Assembly: GCA_030147525.1 (NCBI GenBank)
Contig: JASBVF010000048.1
Coordinates: forward strand, 38,277 to 102,276
Direction of reading: 5' to 3'
Length of the DNA: 64,000 bases
Source: Bacteroidota bacterium
GTDB taxonomy: Bacteria; Bacteroidota; Bacteroidia; Chitinophagales; Saprospiraceae
Under the pieces are notes generated by a model. That model searched no databases, had not been told where the DNA came from, and worked only from the letters and a program-made list of their open reading frames with translations. The number at the start of each line of letters is the position of its first letter. Within the stretch, counting starts at the first letter, position 1. Positions 1 to 7,950 of this stretch are shown in pieces. The translations under genes and the position numbers were made by a program.

Positions 1-34
1 GCCATCTTGACTGCAACCGCCCCGCTTACGGTTA

Positions 35-952
35 TCATTGCATCGAATTCACTTCTTCCTTCAACTTCCTGGCCTTTGCAGCGTACCGGTGAGCCTGGTT
101 TGTTGAAATTTCCGTCAGCAACGGGTTCAGTTTTGAAAATTGCCGGGTCGTCAGGTAACACAAGGCCAGCATCCATTCGGCCTGCTCCTGGTAGTCGTAA
201 TCCTGCCGGCCGGCGACGGTCTGGAAGTGCGGAATAGCTTTTTGAAAATCCTTTTTTTGATAAAAAAGATACGCCAGGTTGTTGGCAGCATCGAGGCCGG
301 TGAGGGTAGGCGCTGCGGCCAGTTGGCTGAAAAGCCGGATAGCTTCATCGGTTTTTCCGTCCTCCAATGCATCGGAGGCGGCTTTAAAATCAGCCTGTGA
401 ACTACCCCGGAAGCTGCCGGAAACGAAGACCGGCGGGACTTCGTTGCGGCCTGCGAGTGCCAGCAGTTGTTGATCCGAAGGGCTTTTTTTAGCGATGGGC
501 TGGTCTTTAGCTGGTTCCTTTCGCTCGGCAGGTTCCGGATTTTGCTCTCCGGCAGGCTCGGCAGGTGCTTCGGTTTCTTGTTGAAACGTTTCAACCGGCT
601 CTTCTTCCACCGCCGGTTTTTCTTCTGAAACACCCGGAGCAGCCGGTTCTGTCGGCTGGGTTGGCCAGGCCAGCCACGCTATTGTCAGGATAGCTGGCAG
701 CAATAGCCAGGGCCAATTACGGTAACCAGGCTTGCCGGGCTTTTTTTTAGTGTTTTCCCATTCGGCCAGCTTTCCTTCGATGTGGTCGCCGAGCATCACT
801 TCCATCATCTCCCGTTCGAGCCGTTGCCGGGCGACACTTTCAGCCAGGGCCGGGTCAGCTGCTATTTGCTCTTCAAAGGCTTCCGCTTCGGCCTCCGGCA
901 ATTTTCCGTCGAGATAGTCTTCGATTTTTATAAAAAGTTCCTGTTTTTCCAT
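35..952 (-). CDS. Membrane-anchored anti-sigma-like protein with C-terminal TPR region
   Basis: A 305-aa protein. I chose the ATG at 952 (MEKQELFIKIEDYL) because an in-frame extension upstream runs into the sigma-factor gene and is not protein-like. Residues 1-70 are an acidic helical segment with the look of an anti-sigma N-terminus. A single membrane helix lies near residues 80-97, followed by a Pro/Glu-rich linker to about 165. The last 110 residues look like two or three TPR helical pairs (AANNLAYLFYQKKDFQKAI). The gene starts 10 bp after the ECF sigma gene, so the pair is probably one transcript. By analogy with ECF/anti-sigma pairs it would hold the sigma factor at the inner membrane, with the TPR part outside the cytoplasm. 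The family assignment rests on context and topology, not on a recognised anti-sigma signature. Confidence 0.75.
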   Translation of the reverse strand: MEKQELFIKIEDYLDGKLPEAEAEAFEEQIAADPALAESVARQRLEREMMEVMLGDHIEGKLAEWENTKKKPGKPGYRNWPWLLLPAILTIAWLAWPTQPTEPAAPGVSEEKPAVEEEPVETFQQETEAPAEPAGEQNPEPAERKEPAKDQPIAKKSPSDQQLLALAGRNEVPPVFVSGSFRGSSQADFKAASDALEDGKTDEAIRLFSQLAAAPTLTGLDAANNLAYLFYQKKDFQKAIPHFQTVAGRQDYDYQEQAEWMLALCYLTTRQFSKLNPLLTEISTNQAHRYAAKARKLKEEVNSMQ

Positions 953-962
953 TGGAGTGGTT

Positions 963-1559
963 TTAAAAAAGCGACTGTAAATCGGGGTTGTCTCCGGCCG
1001 CTTTGCGAAGCCGTTCGCTACAGCGGAAGGCTTCGTTGATGGCCATGCGGGGGCTTGAAAGCCCGGTTTTTTCAGCAATTTCCTCCATGCTGTAGCTGAG
1101 CGCCCGGAGCCAGAGAATTTCCCGGCAGCGATCGCTGACCAGTGCCAACAATTGGCGGACGAGTTTTTTCCGGTCGTCCTGTTCAAGCTTGGCTTCCGGC
1201 GTTTCGTGGTGCAGGCGGTCCATTTTTACGGCATCATCCACGTGCGAAATACGTTTTTGATACGCCCCCCGCCGGCTGTCTTTCCAGACGTTGATGCAAA
1301 TGCTTATAAAATACGTGGACGGGGAACTTTCGCCCCGGAACGTGCGCCGCAGCACATGCCGGTAAAAAATTCTGAAGCCCTCCTGATAGGCATCCTGCGC
1401 ATCGTGAAGGCTGCCGCCCAAGCCTTTTATTTTATGTAAAACGGTGCGTTCCAGGCGTTCATCCCGGAACATAAATTTTAGGCCTTCTTCCTGCGCCGGT
1501 AGTTCTCCCTGCAGCAGGGAGATCAGTTTTTCATCTGACATATTTTGGGAACGTCCCAT
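963..1559 (-). CDS. ECF-type RNA polymerase sigma-70 factor
   Basis: A 198-aa protein; starting at the second Met (1541, MSDEKLISLL) gives 192 aa and is equally plausible. The region-2 part carries the DAxxDAYQEGFRIFYRHV and FRGESSPSTYFISICINVWKD segments typical of ECF sigma factors. Region 4 is a helix-turn-helix with SDRCREILWLRAL and SMEEIAEKTGLSS followed by a basic recognition helix. Its role is to direct RNA polymerase to a small regulon. It is immediately followed by the membrane-anchored TPR protein, the likely anti-sigma partner. Sigma factors of this kind in Bacteroidota are often found near TPR-CHAT proteins, and one lies in this window at 24422, though 23 kb away. The regulon cannot be read from the sequence. 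Confidence 0.9.
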   Translation of the reverse strand: MGRSQNMSDEKLISLLQGELPAQEEGLKFMFRDERLERTVLHKIKGLGGSLHDAQDAYQEGFRIFYRHVLRRTFRGESSPSTYFISICINVWKDSRRGAYQKRISHVDDAVKMDRLHHETPEAKLEQDDRKKLVRQLLALVSDRCREILWLRALSYSMEEIAEKTGLSSPRMAINEAFRCSERLRKAAGDNPDLQSLF

Positions 1560-1573
1560 CCGGTGAGTGGTTT

Positions 1574-1852
1574 TTACGGTGAAAATGTCATCAGCCTTGC
1601 GGCAATATCTTTAGCGAATGTAGAAAAATCCCCGGTTTTGATCTGGTTGAAATTTTTTTGAAAAAAATCCTCCCTCGTTGAGTACCAATCTTTTTTCGCT
1701 CCCACCAATCTGATATCCAACAATATTCGGAAGGCGGTCAGCTGTTCCGAAAGGATAAAATCCGAAAGAATTTTTTGAGCTGAAAAACCAATAGCTGCCG
1801 GGCGTGTGTGCGCTCGCCCGGAGCGTGTCATACTCATTTTTTTAACCATCAA
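1574..1852 (-). CDS. Doubtful 92-aa ORF upstream of the sigma gene
   Basis: This open frame fills the 1560-1865 gap upstream of the sigma gene on the same strand, ending 14 bp before it. The C-terminal half (FSAQKILSDFILSEQLTAF, then DFSTFAKDIAARLMTF) has helical protein-like composition. The first 20 residues are basic and unconvincing. I recognise no family. It may be a small real gene, the remnant of one, or chance; nothing else is visible in this gap except the leader of the gene at 1866. Confidence 0.2.
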   Translation of the reverse strand: MMVKKMSMTRSGRAHTRPAAIGFSAQKILSDFILSEQLTAFRILLDIRLVGAKKDWYSTREDFFQKNFNQIKTGDFSTFAKDIAARLMTFSP

Positions 1853-1865
1853 AACTATTTGTGCT

Positions 1866-2210
1866 ATGAAATGGATACTTGCTATCCCTGTTATGCTATT
1901 GCCGCTGCTGAGCGGTTTTTCCGGTACAACTGCCGGCGAATGCGACTGTCCGCCTGTTGCTCAACTAACCCGAACGGCGAAGTCGTCCGGCAGTATTTCC
2001 TGGTCGTGGAGCGGGCCTGATGAAGCTACCGGGTACGAAGTCTGGTACTACCGGGAAGAGGGGAATTATACGAGTTCCCTTTTTACTACTACCAGTGAGT
2101 CGTTCGGTTTTACGGGTTTATCTGCGGGCCATTACACGTTTTACGTCGGTTCGGTCTGCGGCGGGCAGTCAAGTTCATTTATCGGTATTGAAGACACAGT
2201 TGAAAACTGA
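1866..2210 (+). CDS. Small exported fibronectin type III-like protein
   Basis: A 114-aa protein that begins with a clear signal peptide (MKWILAIPVMLLPLLSGFSG). The ATG at 1866 is chosen because it starts that signal peptide and follows an A/T-rich leader. The mature part of about 90 residues resembles one fibronectin type III beta-sandwich: SISWSWSGPDEATGYEVWYY, then a Ser/Thr-rich strand, then FTGLSAGHYTFYVGSVC. It ends only 4 bp before the convergent gene at 2215. A secreted or periplasmic binding role is likely, but no ligand is indicated. The domain call is from strand pattern and key Trp/Tyr positions and is moderately secure. Confidence 0.65.
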   Translation: MKWILAIPVMLLPLLSGFSGTTAGECDCPPVAQLTRTAKSSGSISWSWSGPDEATGYEVWYYREEGNYTSSLFTTTSESFGFTGLSAGHYTFYVGSVCGGQSSSFIGIEDTVEN

Positions 2211-2214
2211 AGCA

Positions 2215-3684
2215 TCAGTGGCGGAGGGTCTGGGACAGCCGCTCCGCCGCATTTTTCAACCAGTGCCTGAGGTGGACGTTCTCGTCGGCATCCAGTTTCT
2301 GCCGGAACTTGTTTAGCTGGCTTTTCGTGGTGTCGGGATTAGCTGCCAGGCGGTATAAGTTTCTGAGGTGGCTGTTGAACTTGAGGTAACCCTGAGGTAG
2401 TTCTGGGACTAAAGTGGTGTTTTTATGCAGGTAACTGTCAAAATTTTTCAGTTGTCTCTCAAGCTCCTCTCCGTAGTCTTTTGTGAATAAAAACAGCTCG
2501 TAATACACCCTGACGGTCATGGATCGCTGCCGGAAATTATACCTCCAATGATTGCGGTTGGGCGAGCTGGGTGTATGTTTTAAAACCTTCAGGTAGTCGG
2601 CCTGGCTTTTTGAAATGATTGCTTTTTGATAAAGAAAGGAAGCCCGGCAGACCTCTGTTACGATTTGACGGTCTTTTTCCGGCAATAGAGGTTCATACTG
2701 CTTGAACAGGGACTCCGCCCATTCAAATTCGCCGTTTTTGCAGGCTGTAATAAAAATATTCACAAAATGGCCCGCATTGAACTGGCCGTTTAAATTGACC
2801 AGGAGGCCTTCATCCGCTCCTTTTTTGAAGAGTTCGAATATGAAAGCGGAATAGTCATGCTCGCCTTTATTGAGCATACGAACGGGAAAATTGGAGAGTA
2901 GCTTCAGGGCCATTCGTTTTTCTATATCGCCCAACCTGTGCAGGTTACTGCCCAGGTAATTTTTCAAATCATTCAACTTCTCCGGAGTTGGCTGATTGCG
3001 CAGGTACAATTGAAATAAAGCTGAAAAAAGCCGGAGTACCTGGTTGTGATTGTTTGCCTCGGAAAAAGCAATGCAGGGATCAGCGAAAACAGTTTGCCCG
3101 TCCAGGTCCAAATGGCGTTTGGCGATGAACCGGTCAGCCTCGACTTCCAGGTTAGCGATGGCGAAATAATGCTGTAAATACTCATTGTAGTCCCGCTGCC
3201 AGGTATTGTCCTTGTCAAATACTTCTGTTTCAGCATGCAGGAACAGCCATCTGAAGTGATGGGCTTTTTCCTGAAAATAGGCTTTGCCCCTGTGCGGTAG
3301 TTCTTCCAGTTTATTCAGGCGTTTTTTGACAGTGCTGGTGAAGAGGTCGTAATCATTGCGCCGGAAGAGCGCCCGGGCGAGCAGTTCCTGGTGGGTTTTC
3401 TCGTCTGTTTTGAGTTCTTTTTCCACCAGGTATTCTTCCAGCAGGCGGCACATGTCAGATTTCAGGTGGCGGATTTTCGAATCGTTGAAAGGTTCTCCTG
3501 GAAAGACCATCGCAAAGAGGTCTTCTTTGGACAAGGTGTCATTTTTTACTGCTTTGAGGTTTTTGCACAGCAGGTTGAAGCAGGTCCTGTACTCTGTTTT
3601 TTGGGTGCGGAAACGGTCTTTCAGTTCCTTGATTTCCGTCCGGCTGAAAATTTTCATCAGGGAATACAGCGTATTTCGGGACAT
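2215..3684 (-). CDS. Conserved-looking hypothetical protein, 489 aa
   Basis: A long intracellular, highly charged and almost entirely alpha-helical protein with no signal peptide or membrane helix. I do not recognise a domain. The N-terminus (SRTEIKELKDRFRTQKTEYRT) and the repeated aromatic/charged helices suggest an alpha-solenoid or TPR-like scaffold. An alternative start is the Met at 3654. The gene is transcribed away from the LytTR gene at 3919 across a 234-bp divergent spacer. It ends 4 bp from the convergent FnIII-like gene. Coding is credible because the frame is uninterrupted for 1.5 kb with neighbour-like codon use. Confidence 0.75.
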   Translation of the reverse strand: MSRNTLYSLMKIFSRTEIKELKDRFRTQKTEYRTCFNLLCKNLKAVKNDTLSKEDLFAMVFPGEPFNDSKIRHLKSDMCRLLEEYLVEKELKTDEKTHQELLARALFRRNDYDLFTSTVKKRLNKLEELPHRGKAYFQEKAHHFRWLFLHAETEVFDKDNTWQRDYNEYLQHYFAIANLEVEADRFIAKRHLDLDGQTVFADPCIAFSEANNHNQVLRLFSALFQLYLRNQPTPEKLNDLKNYLGSNLHRLGDIEKRMALKLLSNFPVRMLNKGEHDYSAFIFELFKKGADEGLLVNLNGQFNAGHFVNIFITACKNGEFEWAESLFKQYEPLLPEKDRQIVTEVCRASFLYQKAIISKSQADYLKVLKHTPSSPNRNHWRYNFRQRSMTVRVYYELFLFTKDYGEELERQLKNFDSYLHKNTTLVPELPQGYLKFNSHLRNLYRLAANPDTTKSQLNKFRQKLDADENVHLRHWLKNAAERLSQTLRH

Positions 3685-3918
3685 AGCAATTTTTTTTCAG
3701 GTGATATTTTCTGCACAACCCTTCAATTGATAGAAAATTACATAAGTATTATAAATAAAGGCGTTTTGGTGGGTGTCGCCAGGGTTTGACTTCCCGGAAA
3801 ATCCTGCTTTTTAACTGCACGAGTGCGAAAAAGCGTGGTTGCAGCAACTTTCATCATCCCGGATATTCGTCGTGTAATCAAAAACATTAACGATGTAACC
3901 TTATCAACCAGTTATGTA

Positions 3919-4284
3919 ATGAAACAGCTAACTGACCATCCCGGACCCACGGTTGCTCTCCCGATGAAAAACGGCTACCGGATCGTCAGATGCAGCGATA
4001 TCGTGAGGTGCGAAGCTGCTGGCAATTATACAAAGTTTTTTCTGGCCAGCGGGCAAGAGTTTTCCGTATGCCTGCGGCTGAAGCAGGTGGAGGAAATGCT
4101 GCCGGAAGCGGTTTTTTGCAGGGTACACCGTTCGCATTTGGTGAATTTGGAGTGGGTGGAGATGTGGGTGCGGGGAGAAGGAAATTTTCTGGAAATGGCT
4201 GATGGGGCCATGGCTCCGGTTGCAAGGTTGAAAACAAGGAAACTAAAGACACAGCTCCAGCTTCGGAAAGTGCCGGATAATTGA
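3919..4284 (+). CDS. LytTR-type DNA-binding regulator (stand-alone domain)
   Basis: A 121-aa protein from the ATG at 3919; a longer frame from 3823 adds 32 residues with no domain character. The body is a LytTR domain. It has the opening GYRIVRCSDIVRCEAAGNYT, the central LKQVEEMLPEAVFCRVHRSHLVN, and the closing AMAPVARLKTRKLKTQL. The F-C-R-V-H-R-S-H-L-V-N stretch is the family hallmark. There is no response-regulator receiver domain, so the input signal is unclear; it may act as a simple transcription factor. The following genes on the same strand (beta-barrel, lipoprotein, protease) are plausible targets by proximity only. Confidence 0.85.
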   Translation: MKQLTDHPGPTVALPMKNGYRIVRCSDIVRCEAAGNYTKFFLASGQEFSVCLRLKQVEEMLPEAVFCRVHRSHLVNLEWVEMWVRGEGNFLEMADGAMAPVARLKTRKLKTQLQLRKVPDN

Positions 4285-4339
4285 ATCGTAACCAATGAAA
4301 TAACTTTTGAAAACTAACTTATCATTAAATTTTTTTGAC

Positions 4340-5020
4340 ATGAAAAAACTCTTTTTTCTTCCAGTATTGATGTTGTTGGCTGCCAGCCAGTTGACGGGCC
4401 AGGTGTTTATCGGGCCGAAGGCGGGGGTGGCGTTGTCGAATTATAAACTTTCTTCAACAGATGCTGAGCATTTTAATTCCCAACTGAATCCAGGGTTTCT
4501 TGCAGGTGTTGTTTTTGAGTTGCCCATGAGCAGCACTTTCAGTGTCCAGGCTGAGGGTCTCTATGCTCAGAAAGGCGCTTCGTTAACAGTCAATTCCAAC
4601 GAAACGAACCCTGCGTACATGTGTATTCACGAGGTGTTACCTTACCTTGAAGTCCCTGTTTTTTTCAAATACCGTTTTCCGGGAAGACCGCTCGGCGGGT
4701 TCATTTCTGCAGGTAGCGAGCTTGCGTTTGCTTTCAACGGAAAAAGGAAAATCGGTACGAAAGAGGCGGAAGCAAAGACGATCGAGGTAGGCTCTTCCAG
4801 TAACGATGATTACATCAAGTCGGATTTAGGCCTGCTCTTCGGCGGCGGATTGTCTTACGAAATCGGTTTTGGAGAATTAATCCTGGACGCCCGCTACATC
4901 ATGGGGCTGAAAGAAATGGGGCGGGTGGTCAACGACAGTGTCCGCAGCACGTATTTTGGAAATGGAAAAACCCGTTCTCTGCAAGTTTCTCTCGGCGTCA
5001 TTTTTCCTATTGGCGGCTGA
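4340..5020 (+). CDS. Outer-membrane beta-barrel protein (porin-like family)
   Basis: A 226-aa protein. The ATG at 4340 starts a good signal peptide (MKKLFFLPVLMLLAASQLTGQ). The mature sequence is alternating amphipathic strands typical of small Bacteroidota beta-barrels: VFIGPKAGVALSNYKLSS, GFLAGVVFELPMSSTFSVQ, FGGGLSYEIGFGELILDARY. It ends in the strand TRSLQVSLGVIFPIGG. The opening IGPKAGVALSNY is characteristic of the outer-membrane beta-barrel family annotated as porin family or PorT-like. No transport substrate can be inferred. Confidence 0.8.
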   Translation: MKKLFFLPVLMLLAASQLTGQVFIGPKAGVALSNYKLSSTDAEHFNSQLNPGFLAGVVFELPMSSTFSVQAEGLYAQKGASLTVNSNETNPAYMCIHEVLPYLEVPVFFKYRFPGRPLGGFISAGSELAFAFNGKRKIGTKEAEAKTIEVGSSSNDDYIKSDLGLLFGGGLSYEIGFGELILDARYIMGLKEMGRVVNDSVRSTYFGNGKTRSLQVSLGVIFPIGG

Positions 5021-5053
5021 TTTTCTATGATTTTTTAACTCAAAAAAACAAAG

Positions 5054-5446
5054 ATGAAATATTTAGTTACCCTGATTTGGATAGGCTGCCTGCTTTCCTT
5101 GAATAGTTGTAATGACGAGGTTTGCAGCGATTTGGGAACAAGGTCGAATTTCTTAGGGCTCTATATAGGCGAGCAAGTTTGTGGAAATAATGATCCTGAA
5201 ACAACGTCACTGGAAATTACAACCGCTCCTGACGGGGCGAGATACCTCATAGTTGACAATTTTTTAAAGGCTGAGATTACAGATGAAGACTCATTCGTCA
5301 TTTCTGTCCAAACCATTAATTTTCAAGGTGTTGACTTGGAAGCAGAAGGACAGGGTAGTATTACCGGGAATAATATCACTTTGACTTATTCTATAAAAAC
5401 TCCGGACGGTACTGTTAATGTATGCCAATTCACCGGAACAAAATAA
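5054..5446 (+). CDS. Small lipoprotein of unknown function
   Basis: A 130-aa protein with a lipoprotein signal peptide ending at a lipobox (LSLNSC, Cys about residue 19). The mature part is a short beta-rich domain (LGLYIGEQVC, LEITTAPDGARYLIVDNF, GSITGNNITLTYSI) of the kind found in many Bacteroidota lipocalin-like or META-like lipoproteins, but I cannot place it in a family. The gene is noticeably more AT-rich than the protease gene that starts 10 bp downstream, which could mean a separate origin. Confidence 0.7.
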   Translation: MKYLVTLIWIGCLLSLNSCNDEVCSDLGTRSNFLGLYIGEQVCGNNDPETTSLEITTAPDGARYLIVDNFLKAEITDEDSFVISVQTINFQGVDLEAEGQGSITGNNITLTYSIKTPDGTVNVCQFTGTK

Positions 5447-5455
5447 CTCAAACCA

Positions 5456-7129
5456 ATGAAAAACAATCATTTCAACCTCTTACTTTTTCTTTTCACCTCA
5501 GTAATCATCCTCGCCGGCTGCACCAAAGACGACTGCGGCCCGCTCAGCACCCCCGGCCCCGGCGAGGGCGAATTCCCCCTCGGCTGGAACGAAAACGACG
5601 AGCAACCCGACTCCATCCAGGTCTTCCTGAACGGCTTCGGCAACTGCGACAACCTGCCCGCCAGCGTGTCGCTCGTTTCAAAATTCCCGCCCATTGGAAA
5701 CCAGGCAGAATTCGGTACCTGCGTCGCATGGGCTGTGGGCTACAACGCTAAATCAGCGTTGGAAGGAATGGATCGGGGACTTTCCACCTCCCAGCTTGCA
5801 CAGGCTGCCAACCAGATCAGCCCCAAAGATTTGTTTTACGCCATACCTGACAACCAGAAAGGCGATCCCTCGCAAGGTAACTGTCACGGTACTCAATTCT
5901 GGTATGCACTTGACGTATTGCAGACCAGAGGCGCCGCCACCATGCAAACGGCTCCTTACAGCGGCCTCGGCGATTGCTCCTCTTTCAACGTACAGTCAGC
6001 CTGGCAAAATGAAGCCGGAGGGCACAAAATCAAGTACTACCGCCGCATCGATCAGGACGTCTGTGCTATCAAGGAGCAACTGGCCGCCAATAACCCGGTG
6101 CTGTTCGGGGCTACGGTAGGCAGCAATTTCCAGGCCCTGCGGGATGGCCGGGTGTTCAAAGAGCTACCCACTGGCAATGCAGGCGGCCACGCCATGGTCA
6201 TCGCCGGGTACGACGACAGCCGCCAGGCTTTTCGAATCATCAACTCCTGGAGCACGGTCTGGGGAGATCAGGGCTATGCCTGGGTGGATTACGACTTCAT
6301 GGTCAACCAGTTTATTTCCAATAAAAACCTCTACATCGCCGTGAACGAAGACGGCAACGTGAATCCGCCCAACGTCAACCCCAATGCCGGAGGTGTGGAC
6401 CTGGCTTCGTGGGTGTTTTCGGATGCTTCAACACCGCAACCGAATGGATCGACAGTTCGGACACTTGATTTCAACATCTACAACATCGGAACCGCTCCGG
6501 CAAGAGCTTTGGACGAGTGGGGGTTTATGTACCTGTATTACAATGCTTACGACGCCAACGATTATGGCCTCTTGTTTTATGATGAGTTTAATGAAAACTC
6601 CTGGCCAGGGCAATTTCAAATGAACCCCAATACCGGTGGCTATGATTTCAATTTTGACATCGCTTCAGGCAACAGCTTTGCCAACACGGTTTTTGGGGTC
6701 AACAGTGTCACAAGAACCTATACCGTGCCGCAGATTACAGGCTTTTATTACCTCCTGCTGGTTGCCGATTTTAGTGGAACTTACGACGAGCCTGACGAAT
6801 TCAACAACCTGTTTTACACCACCTGGCAGTCGCCAAAGTGGTTCAGCAACGGTTACTCCCCGCTGACCGGTGAAGGTGGAACTGAAAACCGGGGTGACAA
6901 TCCTTCTCAGGCATTTTATTTTGAAAACAAAGAACAACCGGATGGCGCTTCGCTGAAAAAAAGCCTGTTCAACAGCACCGTAAACGATCAGTATCCGAAT
7001 GCCTACCGGCCCGAAGAGATCATCGGTTTTTTCAAAAAACAAAAACAGAACGGAGAACTCGACCGGATGGTGCAGGCATATAAACAACGTCAATCTAACA
7101 ACCAATTTCCGTCGTTTAAAAAGGAATAA
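5456..7129 (+). CDS. Papain-like (C1 family) cysteine protease, lipoprotein
   Basis: A 557-aa protein with lipobox Cys at residue 22 (VIILAGC), so probably surface- or periplasm-anchored. The C1 peptidase fold is evident. PPIGNQAEFGTCVAWAVGYN holds the likely nucleophile Cys89 and the preceding oxyanion Gln. GGHAMVIAGYDD holds His245, and IINSWSTVWGDQGYAWVDYD holds Asn263. All catalytic residues are present. There is no obvious inhibitory propeptide between the lipobox and residue 68. Residues 300-490 form a beta-rich C-terminal extension that may be a CARDB-like adhesion module (FNIYNIGTAPARA), and the tail is charged. It follows the AT-rich lipoprotein gene by 10 bp and precedes the phospho-signalling cluster by 80 bp. 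Confidence 0.88.
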   Translation: MKNNHFNLLLFLFTSVIILAGCTKDDCGPLSTPGPGEGEFPLGWNENDEQPDSIQVFLNGFGNCDNLPASVSLVSKFPPIGNQAEFGTCVAWAVGYNAKSALEGMDRGLSTSQLAQAANQISPKDLFYAIPDNQKGDPSQGNCHGTQFWYALDVLQTRGAATMQTAPYSGLGDCSSFNVQSAWQNEAGGHKIKYYRRIDQDVCAIKEQLAANNPVLFGATVGSNFQALRDGRVFKELPTGNAGGHAMVIAGYDDSRQAFRIINSWSTVWGDQGYAWVDYDFMVNQFISNKNLYIAVNEDGNVNPPNVNPNAGGVDLASWVFSDASTPQPNGSTVRTLDFNIYNIGTAPARALDEWGFMYLYYNAYDANDYGLLFYDEFNENSWPGQFQMNPNTGGYDFNFDIASGNSFANTVFGVNSVTRTYTVPQITGFYYLLLVADFSGTYDEPDEFNNLFYTTWQSPKWFSNGYSPLTGEGGTENRGDNPSQAFYFENKEQPDGASLKKSLFNSTVNDQYPNAYRPEEIIGFFKKQKQNGELDRMVQAYKQRQSNNQFPSFKKE

Positions 7130-7208
7130 CCGGATGAAAATAAATGGATGAAGACCGCTTATTTTTCCTGATAGAAACCATCTATTTTTTAACCAATTTT
7201 CAACAGTT

Positions 7209-7946
7209 ATGAAATGCAATAACTGCGGTTACACCAATGCTGCGGGGCGTTTGCAATGTGAACATTGCAACGCACCCCTGCAGGGGTCGGTCATCGCTCC
7301 GCTGGCTGGTAAAAAAAAGCAGGCGGCAGGCGGACTAAAATGTACCAACTGCGACACACTGAACGCTCCCGGTAGCATCAAATGCGGGCATTGCAATGCC
7401 CCGTTGAAAGGCTCTATTTTGGATGCGCCAGCGGTTCAGCCGCCGCCAGCAGCGAAGGTAAACACGGATATGCTCAGGCGTAGCATCGACTGCCCGCACT
7501 GCGGTTACCCCAACCTCAAGCCGGCAGCCGGTTGCGTCAAATGCGGCAAAGCTTTCGGCGAAGGGCCTGCCATGAAAGTAGCTGAACCGCCCAAAGTGGT
7601 ACGAAAACCCAACCCTATCCCCGACGGTACGATCAACCCCTGGAGCCAGCCGGTAGCGCCTGCTGCGAAATTCAGGCTCAAGCCGCTGACCCGCTCCGGC
7701 GAACCTGCGATGGAGCAACTCGAATTTCAGGGCGACCGGGTGGAACTCAACCGGGAAAACCTGGAGCCTGCCAACCGTACCATCACCGGGAAAACACAGG
7801 CCCGGCTCGAACACCGGGACGGCGCCTGGCACTTGTCCAACGAGAGTGCTCAAAAGTCAACCTTCCTGCTCGTGCAGGGACCGGTGGTTTTGAAAAAAGG
7901 CGACATCATTCTCATGGGCGACCGCATGTTTGAATTCGATTGCTGA
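7209..7946 (+). CDS. Triple zinc-ribbon protein with C-terminal FHA-like domain
   Basis: A 245-aa cytoplasmic protein. Three CxxC...CxxC zinc ribbons are seen: residues 3-20 (CNNCGY..CEHC), about 39-57 (CTNCDT..CGHC) and about 95-115 (CPHCGY..CVKC). The first two are near-duplicates ending in CNAPL. After a Pro/Ala linker, residues 150-245 form a beta-sandwich that resembles an FHA domain: VELNRENLEP, ARLEHRDGAWHLSNES, VLKKGDIILMGDRMFEF. The usual FHA GR and NGT signature residues are weak, so the call is partly from position beside kinases. Likely role: a phosphothreonine-reading adaptor for the kinases encoded next. First gene of the tightly packed cluster. Confidence 0.75.
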   Translation: MKCNNCGYTNAAGRLQCEHCNAPLQGSVIAPLAGKKKQAAGGLKCTNCDTLNAPGSIKCGHCNAPLKGSILDAPAVQPPPAAKVNTDMLRRSIDCPHCGYPNLKPAAGCVKCGKAFGEGPAMKVAEPPKVVRKPNPIPDGTINPWSQPVAPAAKFRLKPLTRSGEPAMEQLEFQGDRVELNRENLEPANRTITGKTQARLEHRDGAWHLSNESAQKSTFLLVQGPVVLKKGDIILMGDRMFEFDC

Positions 7947-7950
7947 TGCA

